Assembly (NCBI GenBank): GCA_943350065.1
Contig: CALQZZ010000035.1
Span: 1-6,224, forward strand
Reading direction: 5' to 3'
DNA: 6,224 nucleotides
Source: Candidatus Nomurabacteria bacterium
Lineage (GTDB): Bacteria; Patescibacteriota; Minisyncoccia; Phycocordibacterales; UBA9973
The position numbers were made by a program, and so were the translations under genes. Within the stretch, counting starts at the first letter, position 1, and every line of letters begins with the position of its first letter. Shown piece by piece: positions 1-5,224 of this stretch. Under the pieces are notes generated by a model. The model ran no database searches and was not told where the DNA came from. It saw only the letters and a list, made by a program, of their open reading frames with translations.

Positions 1-1
1 A

Positions 2-136
2 GTTGCTATTATAATGTTAATTTCAGATTTATTTTTTGGTCTGTCCAGTAAAAATATATTTACTACATTCATTATTTTTATTATCCTTTTATTCCTAATT
101 GAATTTTTAAAGAAAAAAATGAAATTTTATAAATAA
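2..136 (+). CDS. C-terminal end of a membrane protein, possibly MreD-like (5' end outside window)
   Basis: An open frame enters from the left edge and ends at TAA 134-136, giving 44 visible residues. The visible part begins AIIMLISDLFFGLSS, continues with a hydrophobic stretch rich in Ile, Phe and Leu that can form one membrane helix, and ends in a lysine-rich tail (KKKMKFYK), which would sit in the cytoplasm by the positive-inside rule. The stop lies 3 nt before the ATG of the PBP2 gene, so the two are almost certainly cotranscribed. In many bacteria the gene directly upstream of mrdA is mreD, and a small hydrophobic protein with a D-x-x-x-G element fits MreD. The fragment is too short to prove the family, so the MreD identity rests mainly on position. 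Confidence 0.6.
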   Translation, partial: VAIIMLISDLFFGLSSKNIFTTFIIFIILLFLIEFLKKKMKFYK

Positions 137-139
137 AAA

Positions 140-1840
140 ATGATTAGAAGAATTTTAAAAAATAAAAGAACAAAAAATGCTAGCTCATATGTAGACCCAG
201 ATGAGATTTTTCTCGATTCTCAAAATATTGGTAATTTTGATGTTCAACAATTTGAAGGACGTATCGAGCGACCCGTCTCTAAAAAAACAGTATTTTTTCT
301 TGGAACTTTCTTTATTGTTTGTGGAATTTTGTTTTTAAGTCGACTTGGTTTTTTGCAAATCCAAAAAGGTGAAGCCTATTTTCAAAGAAGTGAAAATAAT
401 ACCTTAGATAAAAAAATCCTATTTGCTGATAGAGGTATTATATTTGATCGAAATAAAAAACAATTGGCTTGGAATGTAAAAGATGAGACGGTAGGAGAAT
501 TTGCCTCTCGTAAGTATCTAGAAAATGGATTTTCTCACATTATCGGATACTTGTCTTATCCAGCCAAAGACAAAGCTGGTAATTATTGGCGAGAAAGTTT
601 TACCGGTAAAGACGGAATAGAAAAACAATATGATGCAAGACTTCAAGGTGTGAACGGGGTAAAAATCGTGGAAAACGATGTTCATGGCAAAGTCTATTCT
701 GAAAATGTTGTGAATGCACCAGTCCGAGGAGCTGATTTAGATTTATCTCTTGATTCACGAATTCAAACAAAATTATTTTCTTCTATCAAAACTTTGTCTG
801 AACAAATTCCTTTTAAGGGTGGAGCGGGGATGATTATTGATGTGACTAATGGAGAAATAATTGCGAGTGTTTCTTATCCTGAATATGATTCAGCAATTCT
901 TGCCAGTGGAAAAGATGTCGCTGTTATTAATGGATATTTAAATGATAAAAGACAAGTCTTTATGGATAGAACTCTTTCTGGTCTTTATACACCGGGATCT
1001 ATCGTCAAGCCGATCGTCGCCTTGGGTGCTTTGCAAGAAAAAGTAATCGATCCATTAACAAAGATTCTTTCCACTGGATCTATTTCAATTCCAAACCCAT
1101 ATGATAAAACAAAAGAGACGGTCTTCAAAGACTGGCGTGCGCAAGGATGGGTAAATATGCGAGACGCTATTGCCGTATCTTCCGACGTTTATTTTTATGA
1201 AATCGGAGGAGGTTTTCAAAGTCAAAAAGGTCTCGGTATTGCTAATATAGAAAAATATTCAAGAATGTTTGGTATTGGTGAAAAAACTGGAGTAGATATG
1301 CCTGATGAAAAAAGCGGAGTCATCCCTAGTCCAGAATGGAAAGCAATTCATTTTCCGACTGATGCAGCTTGGAGAGTGGGAGATACCTATCATACAGCCA
1401 TTGGACAGTATGGATACCAAGTCACACCAATACAAATGGTTCGAGCGATAGGTGCTGTCGCGAATTATGGAACTCTTGTGACTCCACATTTTTTATTGAA
1501 TGATAGTCTAAAAAATTCTCAAGTTTCAAAAATAGATTTGAATCGAGATTATTTTAATGTTGTCCACGAAGGAATGAGGCAAGGAGTACTCGCTGGTACG
1601 ACTGTCGCCTTGAACGTACCTTATGTACAAGTCGCTGCAAAGTCTGGTACGGCTCAGCTCGGTGTCGCGAAAAACAAAGTAAACTCTTGGGTGACAGGAT
1701 TTTTCCCTTATGATCACCCACATTATGCTTTTATCGTGATGATGGAAGCTGGACCAAAGACAAATGGAGTGGGGGGTACAGCAGTTATGCGTGAACTCTT
1801 GGACTATATGTCCACTGACACCCCTGAATATTTTAAGTAA
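140..1840 (+). CDS. mrdA: Penicillin-binding protein 2 (peptidoglycan D,D-transpeptidase, elongation complex)
   Basis: This is a class B penicillin-binding protein that cross-links peptidoglycan during lateral wall growth, normally with RodA, MreC and MreD. It has a cytoplasmic N-terminus of about 48 residues, one membrane anchor at about 49-70, and a pedestal/dimerisation domain containing ADRGIIFDRN (96-105). The transpeptidase domain carries all three active-site motifs: S287-I-V-K290 with the acylated serine, S347-S-D349 (the SxD variant of SxN usual in PBP2), and K501-S-G-T504. The segment WRVGDTYHTAIGQYG (411-425) is also typical of PBP2. At 566 residues it is somewhat shorter than proteobacterial PBP2 (about 630). 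The ATG at 140 follows the upstream stop by 3 nt and has no Shine-Dalgarno sequence. It appears slightly less AT-rich than the genes to its right. The family call is secure; MrdA rather than another class B PBP is very likely from motifs and context. Confidence 0.95.
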   Translation: MIRRILKNKRTKNASSYVDPDEIFLDSQNIGNFDVQQFEGRIERPVSKKTVFFLGTFFIVCGILFLSRLGFLQIQKGEAYFQRSENNTLDKKILFADRGIIFDRNKKQLAWNVKDETVGEFASRKYLENGFSHIIGYLSYPAKDKAGNYWRESFTGKDGIEKQYDARLQGVNGVKIVENDVHGKVYSENVVNAPVRGADLDLSLDSRIQTKLFSSIKTLSEQIPFKGGAGMIIDVTNGEIIASVSYPEYDSAILASGKDVAVINGYLNDKRQVFMDRTLSGLYTPGSIVKPIVALGALQEKVIDPLTKILSTGSISIPNPYDKTKETVFKDWRAQGWVNMRDAIAVSSDVYFYEIGGGFQSQKGLGIANIEKYSRMFGIGEKTGVDMPDEKSGVIPSPEWKAIHFPTDAAWRVGDTYHTAIGQYGYQVTPIQMVRAIGAVANYGTLVTPHFLLNDSLKNSQVSKIDLNRDYFNVVHEGMRQGVLAGTTVALNVPYVQVAAKSGTAQLGVAKNKVNSWVTGFFPYDHPHYAFIVMMEAGPKTNGVGGTAVMRELLDYMSTDTPEYFK

Positions 1841-1870
1841 AAATAGCTAAAATACTCTTAAATATCAAGC

Positions 1871-1900
1871 AATTACACCTATTGACAAATAGGTGTAATT
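1871..1900 (+). repeat. Perfect 12-bp inverted repeat, possible operator or weak mrdA terminator
   Basis: The arm AATTACACCTAT (1871-1882) is repeated as its exact reverse complement ATAGGTGTAATT (1889-1900) around a 6-nt loop. It lies 30 nt after the mrdA stop, so it may terminate or protect the mrdA mRNA, but it is followed by AATTTATG rather than a real T run, so it would be a weak terminator. The loop and the end of the left arm contain the -35 TTGACA of the next promoter, which would also let the palindrome act as a binding site for a dimeric repressor. The sequence cannot separate these roles. Confidence 0.6.
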
Positions 1901-1911
1901 TATGCTATACT
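1882..1911 (+). promoter_or_regulatory. Sigma70-type promoter for the 1952-2431 gene
   Basis: There is a perfect -35 TTGACA (1882-1887), an 18-nt spacer, an extended -10 TG (1903-1904) and -10 TATACT (1906-1911). Transcription would start near 1918, leaving a leader of about 34 nt before the ATG at 1952. This is the best promoter in the window, and its -35 box sits inside the 1871-1900 palindrome. Confidence 0.75.
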
Positions 1912-1951
1912 TGTATTGTAGTTCTTTAAACCTTTAAAAAAATTCAGAAAT

Positions 1952-2431
1952 ATGAAAAAGAGATCTTTTTTAAACAAAGTCGGTGTTTTCTTTGGTGGAA
2001 TTTTTGCAACCAAAGCGAGTTCGTATAGTTTCGATTATTTACTTTATCCATTAGCTATCCATTATCTTGGATTAGAATGGGGATTTGTGGTTATGCTATT
2101 ACTATCTTTTGTTTTAAATTATCTTTTCATCCTTCTGTATAATTCGACACAGACAGATATCTTTGGTTTTGAAAAACTAAAAGAATTAAAAGATAAAACG
2201 ACAAAAGAAAGTAAATCTTTTATCGCCCGATTAATGGGTATGGGTTACGTGATGACTTTCATTGCATTGTCATTCTATGATCCATTTTTTGCAGTACTGT
2301 GGTTCAGGAAATCAACCAAGTTTGATAAAATGACCAAAAGTGATTGGAAAATCTTAACGATTAGTACAATCATCGGAAATCTTATTTGGGCACCGATGGT
2401 ATTCGGAGCTATTAAATTAATCAAAGGGTAA
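1952..2431 (+). CDS. Small multi-pass membrane protein of unknown function
   Basis: The 159-residue protein has a short basic N-terminus (MKKRSFLNKV). Hydrophobic segments lie at about 44-63, 98-118 and 133-156, with a weaker one at about 24-40, giving three or four membrane helices. Between helices two and three lies a charged, lysine-rich loop of about 33 residues (64-97), probably cytoplasmic. The segment SYSFDYLLYPLAIHYLG (24-40) resembles small membrane proteins I recall from Patescibacteria annotated only as hypothetical; I cannot assign a function. It has its own promoter (1882-1911) and terminator (2439-2470), so it is a single-gene unit. It is cut off by that terminator from the peptide cassette downstream and is not evidently part of it. 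The ATG at 1952 has no clear ribosome binding site. Confidence 0.85.
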   Translation: MKKRSFLNKVGVFFGGIFATKASSYSFDYLLYPLAIHYLGLEWGFVVMLLLSFVLNYLFILLYNSTQTDIFGFEKLKELKDKTTKESKSFIARLMGMGYVMTFIALSFYDPFFAVLWFRKSTKFDKMTKSDWKILTISTIIGNLIWAPMVFGAIKLIKG

Positions 2432-2438
2432 AATCCTT

Positions 2439-2474
2439 AACACCCAGCTAAATATCAGCTGGGTGTTTTTATTT
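2439..2474 (+). terminator. Intrinsic terminator; left copy of a 35-nt terminator repeat
   Basis: The stem AACACCCAGCT (2439-2449) pairs fully with AGCTGGGTGTT (2457-2467) around a 7-nt loop (AAATATC), and is followed by a T run (2466-2470) and ATTT. It starts 7 nt after the stop of the membrane protein gene and is a strong rho-independent terminator. Bases 2440-2474 recur at 5153-5187 with only two differences. Confidence 0.9.
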
Positions 2475-2515
2475 AAAAAAATAATCAAACTCAACATTTT
2501 GTCTAAAAGTCAAGA

Positions 2516-2545
2516 TTGACACTGTTTATTTTTATATAGTATCAT
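2516..2545 (+). promoter_or_regulatory. Putative promoter of the precursor peptide gene
   Basis: There is a perfect -35 TTGACA (2516-2521) and, after an 18-nt spacer, TATCAT (2540-2545) as -10. A nearby TATAGT (2535-2540) is spaced too closely. Spacer length and -35 match the promoter at 1882-1911. Transcription would start near 2552, giving a leader of about 54 nt that can fold into a small hairpin (AACTC 2557-2561 with GAGTT 2573-2577). Confidence 0.6.
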
Positions 2546-2605
2546 TATTATGAATAAACTCATGTAGTGTGAGAGTTCATTAAGTTCATTTAATCTCTAA
2601 AAAAG

Positions 2606-2707
2606 ATGAAAAAGAAAATCTTTAAATCCGTAAAGTTATCTGCCCCAAAAATTGCAATTCCTAAATCAGGAAATTGTGGTGGAAACTCATGTAAATGCAA
2701 GCACTGA
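2606..2707 (+). CDS. Putative RiPP precursor peptide, 33 residues, Cys/Gly/Asn-rich C-terminus
   Basis: ATG 2606 to TGA 2705-2707 encodes 33 residues. The N-terminal part is basic and amphipathic (MKKKIFKSVKLSAPK, then IAIPK). The C-terminal part is SGNCGGNSCKCKH, with Cys24, Cys29, Cys31, Ser21 and Ser28 as possible cyclisation sites, separated by Gly and Asn. There are nine lysines and no acidic residue. The gene has its own promoter and terminator, as expected for a highly expressed substrate, and shares a terminator-bounded cassette with a YcaO enzyme carrying a leader-binding domain and with a metallopeptidase. YcaO enzymes convert Cys/Ser/Thr of such cores to thiazoline or oxazoline rings. 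A likely leader/core boundary is around residues 20-22, but no Gly-Gly cleavage motif precedes the core and no exact FxxxB leader motif is present. It could instead be an unmodified cationic or metal-binding peptide. No Shine-Dalgarno sequence is obvious (only AAAAAG). I recognise no named family; the precursor role is inferred from composition and context. Confidence 0.75.
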   Translation: MKKKIFKSVKLSAPKIAIPKSGNCGGNSCKCKH

Positions 2708-2725
2708 TTGCGCATAATGCATTGT

Positions 2726-2763
2726 AAAATACACCTATAAATTTAAATTTAGGTGTATTTTTT
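2726..2763. terminator. Bidirectional intrinsic terminator between the peptide and peptidase genes
   Basis: The arm AAAATACACCTA (2726-2737) pairs perfectly with TAGGTGTATTTT (2750-2761) around an AT-only loop. A run of T follows on the plus strand (2758-2765), terminating the peptide gene. Read on the minus strand, the hairpin begins right after the peptidase stop and is followed by a shorter T stretch, so it can end both convergent transcripts. Confidence 0.88.
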
Positions 2764-3615
2764 TTATTTTCTAAAAAAACTAAAGATTTGTTTCGGATTT
2801 ATTTTAAAAAGTTCCAGAAGGGTATTTCCTGACCTACTTATAACTTCGTCAATGAGCCAATAACCAAGACTATATCCATACCAATTTTGTAGATTTTTTG
2901 TTCCAAAAAAATACGAAAGATAGAAATCAATATTACTATCATCAATAAAAAGATTTAAATCTTTTTCAGATATTATATTAAGTTCTTTGATAGCATCTTC
3001 TTTGTTTAAAGTAGTAGACCATGGGGCACGATTACCACCTACAATAAATTCTCTAAAATGCTCAGCCAATCCTTCATTTACCATTCCATCTAAAATGGAA
3101 TTCCATGAATATTGCGATGTATATGCAAGATGAGCATATTCGTGAGGTATAGTTTCCCTTAAGGATACTTGCCATTTCTCATTTGTTGTATCAATGAGTA
3201 AATACATAATATTTCCTTCAACTATAAAACCATTTACCCCATCTAAGTCTTCACTTGCTTCTTTGTTATAAAGCGGAAGTATATAAACGTTAATATTTTT
3301 TGTAACAGAAACTGCATTAAAAGATTTTTTAATAATAACTTCAACTATTTTTGAAATAGTTTCAATATGTTCAAATATGTTTATGTAAAAAGATTGTTCT
3401 GATTCACCAAAAATTTTACGACCGAGATCGTTTTTTAACTTCTCTTCGTTTGAATACTCACCAAGACTAAAATTCGGAGTATTTTTTATTTGTGTAAAAA
3501 TGTCCTCTAAAGAAGAAGTTTTTGATTCTGAAGAATGAGGTTGTATATAAAAAAAATCTACTTTTACAGATTTTGATAAATATTGACTTTTTATTTTTTC
3601 ATTGTTATTGTTCAT
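2764..3615 (-). CDS. DUF2268-like zinc metallopeptidase (HExxH), candidate leader peptidase
   Basis: The 283-residue protein has no signal peptide and no membrane segment, so it is probably cytoplasmic. It carries the zinc motif H158-E-Y-A-H162, preceded by a stretch predicted as helix, and then N180-E181-G-L-A-E185-H186, which would provide the third zinc ligand in gluzincin fashion. The order HExxH, about 20 residues, E-G-L-A-E-H-F, then a P-W (198-199), and a late Y-G-Y-S-L-G-Y-W segment (246-253), is the pattern I know from DUF2268 predicted Zn-dependent proteases (COG5504). All expected catalytic residues are present. The first 100 residues are poorly conserved-looking, with a charged, Asn/Ser-rich start. 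The gene converges on the precursor peptide gene and diverges from the YcaO gene with only 32 nt between starts, so shared control is likely. Cleavage of the RiPP leader is the natural hypothesis, but the substrate is inferred from context alone. The family call is good to moderate. Confidence 0.85.
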   Translation of the reverse strand: MNNNNEKIKSQYLSKSVKVDFFYIQPHSSESKTSSLEDIFTQIKNTPNFSLGEYSNEEKLKNDLGRKIFGESEQSFYINIFEHIETISKIVEVIIKKSFNAVSVTKNINVYILPLYNKEASEDLDGVNGFIVEGNIMYLLIDTTNEKWQVSLRETIPHEYAHLAYTSQYSWNSILDGMVNEGLAEHFREFIVGGNRAPWSTTLNKEDAIKELNIISEKDLNLFIDDSNIDFYLSYFFGTKNLQNWYGYSLGYWLIDEVISRSGNTLLELFKINPKQIFSFFRK

Positions 3616-3647
3616 ATAGATAAAGTGAACCTTAAAAAATATAATCC
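3616..3647. promoter_or_regulatory. Compact divergent promoter region between peptidase and YcaO genes
   Basis: Only 32 nt separate the two start codons. On the plus strand a perfect TATAAT (3640-3645) ends 2 nt before the YcaO ATG, so the mRNA would begin at or just after that ATG unless another promoter is used; no good -35 is seen at the right distance. No convincing minus-strand promoter was found. Neither gene has a Shine-Dalgarno sequence here. Confidence 0.35.
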
Positions 3648-5144
3648 ATGAAAAATAATGAATATTTCCCTCGATTTATCGCCAAATGGATTAAACATCC
3701 TCAAGGCATACAAGTATATGCTCTTAAAGAAAGCATAACACTTGAAGAAATGAATGTACAGGCTATTTCTTCAATAGAAAAAATATGTTCAGGTAAGAAC
3801 AATCTTGATGAAGTGATCCGTAAATTGTCACTTAAATGGGACAAGGATGATATAGTGACATTGATTTATCTTTTCATTGAAAAGCAAATTATTGTTAATA
3901 ATAAAGAAGTAAATCCTTTAGTTAAGGGTTGTAAGTTAAAAAAAATAGAGACCCTTTTACCAAACCAAGAAACAGTTGATATTTTAAATCTACCATATCA
4001 AGTTATTTACGGGAGAGCTGGTTCTGATATTTGGTCTTCAGGGAAAGATATAGATATTAATATTGCTACAAATAAAATGATTTCTGAAATTGCTGAATGG
4101 AATGCATGGAATTTTCCAAAAAAAGAATGTACTCTTTTTGGGTCATTTGAAAGTCTTGCTAGTAAAAACATACTAGTACCACCTAGTGATATTATTAATT
4201 ATGCTGATTTTCAATATAGTGATATTTTATTTCCTTATAAAATATTCAATCCACTATCAAATTATAATTGGATTTGTGCAAAAAATTTTATAAATAATGA
4301 GAAGGTTTTTATATTCTCTGAACATATTCTTTTTACGCAAAATCCAATATATGTTGCTAATACATCGTCTGGTTGTTCAGCTCATGTTAATAAAAATAAA
4401 GCTATTCATCATGCTGTGCATGAATTAATCGAAAGAGACGCTTTTATGATTTACTGGTTAAATAAGTTAGATCGACCTAGAATTAATTTAAATTCATTAC
4501 CAGAAAGTATTATATTTCGAGTAAAAAATATTCAAAATCTTGGATACCGTCTTACTATTAATGACACCAGTATGGGGATTGCTCCAGTTATTATGGTTGC
4601 TTTGCAAGATATAGATGGTTGTTATGTAACTTCTGGATTAGCTTCATTGTATGACTTCGAGGCCATGTTTAGCTCTGCATTATCAGAAGTCGAGGTTAGT
4701 CTACTTCATATTTTGAATAGTAAAAAGATTGTACAAAAAAAATTGAAACCAGAAACAGTGAAATCTCTTGTTCAACATGAAGAGTTACATCAGCAAATAA
4801 TGTATCAAAAAGACACTTCATTCATATTTGAATCAAGTAAAGAAATTTCTTTTAAAAACTTTATGATAACTTATAAGGATGAAAAAGATATCATCAAAAC
4901 GATATTAGACAAAGGTTTTGATTTGTATGTTGTTGATGCAACAGATTGGGAGATTGATGTTTTACTACCAGAACATCGTCATATTGTTCGAGCTATTATT
5001 CCAGGTCTTGTACCGTTATCTTTTGGTTATCACAAAGAACCATTAGGTATGTCTAGGATTTATGAAGTGCCTGTTCAGTTAGGTTTTCGTAGTAATACTA
5101 TCTCGTATCAAGAGCTGAATAGATTTCCTCATCCGTTTAATTAA
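3648..5144 (+). CDS. RRE-YcaO fusion: putative ATP-dependent azoline-forming cyclodehydratase
   Basis: YcaO enzymes use ATP to activate backbone amides, closing Cys/Ser/Thr side chains into azolines (or forming thioamides/amidines). Residues about 18-84 look like a PqqD-type winged-helix RiPP recognition element: short strands (GIQVYALKES), a helix with ICSGKNNLDEVIRKLS (46-61), then DDIVTLIYLFIEKQIIV (67-83). Residues about 115-498 form the YcaO domain. ATP/Mg-site elements are E147-I-A-E150-W151, then the segment H258-E-L-I-E262-R263-D264 after GCSAHVNKNKA, and E347-V-E349. The C-terminus has P452-G-L454 and ends R-F-P494-H-P496-F-N, close to the PxPxP tail of azoline-forming YcaOs. Oddities are Trp151 where the family usually has Arg, and no obvious Gln in the third motif. 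No E1/ThiF-like domain is present, unlike cyanobactin-type fusions, and no TfuA gene is nearby, which disfavours thioamidation. It is followed by a terminator at 5153. The YcaO call is secure; the azoline chemistry and the 2606-2707 substrate are inferred. Confidence 0.92.
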   Translation: MKNNEYFPRFIAKWIKHPQGIQVYALKESITLEEMNVQAISSIEKICSGKNNLDEVIRKLSLKWDKDDIVTLIYLFIEKQIIVNNKEVNPLVKGCKLKKIETLLPNQETVDILNLPYQVIYGRAGSDIWSSGKDIDINIATNKMISEIAEWNAWNFPKKECTLFGSFESLASKNILVPPSDIINYADFQYSDILFPYKIFNPLSNYNWICAKNFINNEKVFIFSEHILFTQNPIYVANTSSGCSAHVNKNKAIHHAVHELIERDAFMIYWLNKLDRPRINLNSLPESIIFRVKNIQNLGYRLTINDTSMGIAPVIMVALQDIDGCYVTSGLASLYDFEAMFSSALSEVEVSLLHILNSKKIVQKKLKPETVKSLVQHEELHQQIMYQKDTSFIFESSKEISFKNFMITYKDEKDIIKTILDKGFDLYVVDATDWEIDVLLPEHRHIVRAIIPGLVPLSFGYHKEPLGMSRIYEVPVQLGFRSNTISYQELNRFPHPFN

Positions 5145-5152
5145 AACAACTT

Positions 5153-5187
5153 ACACCCAGCCAAATATCATCTGGGTGTTTTTATTT
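5153..5187 (+). terminator. Intrinsic terminator after YcaO; right copy of the 35-nt terminator repeat
   Basis: The stem ACACCCAG (5153-5160) pairs with CTGGGTGT (5172-5179), followed by five T (5179-5183) and ATTT. It matches 2440-2474 at 33 of 35 positions. The two differences (C5162 and T5171) lie in the upper stem and shorten it from 11 to 8 pairs with a larger loop, so it is still a terminator but weaker than the left copy. Confidence 0.88.
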
Positions 5188-5223
5188 GCTGATTTTTACA
5201 GGGGATTATGATATTATTAATAC
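5186..5223 (+). promoter_or_regulatory. Possible promoter region of the 5225-6055 gene
   Basis: The gene after the terminator must have its own promoter. Candidates are TTTACA (5195-5200) with TAATAC (5218-5223, spacer 17), or TTGCTG (5186-5191) with TATGAT (5207-5212, spacer 15). Neither is strong. If the first pair is used, transcription starts after the ATG at 5225 and the internal ATG at 5273 would be the start. Confidence 0.3.
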
Positions 5224-5224
5224 T

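Noticed and set aside
1259..1489. Minus-strand open frame of 76 codons inside mrdA
   Set aside because: It lies wholly within the transpeptidase domain of a clear PBP2 gene, has no recognisable domain and no promoter; it is an antisense shadow.
1526..1723. Minus-strand open frame of 65 codons inside mrdA
   Set aside because: Antisense to the region around the KSGT motif; no start signal or family features.
2550..2567. Five-codon ORF (MNKLM) in the precursor leader, as a possible attenuator peptide
   Set aside because: It begins at or before the predicted transcription start, has no regulatory codon run, and such short ORFs occur by chance.
2705..2740. Reading UGA as glycine (code 25), extending the peptide through its terminator to TAA
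   Set aside because: No in-frame TGA occurs in any of the long genes here, and the extension would run into the terminator stem; UGA is best read as stop.
3648..5144. Thioamide-forming YcaO
   Set aside because: No TfuA partner is nearby and the C-terminal PGL...PHPF pattern fits azoline-forming enzymes; only direct chemistry could settle it.
5186..5224. TTG at 5186 as start of the downstream gene
   Set aside because: It lies in the tail of the YcaO terminator, so most transcripts would not include it upstream of a functional leader; ATG 5225 or 5273 is more likely.
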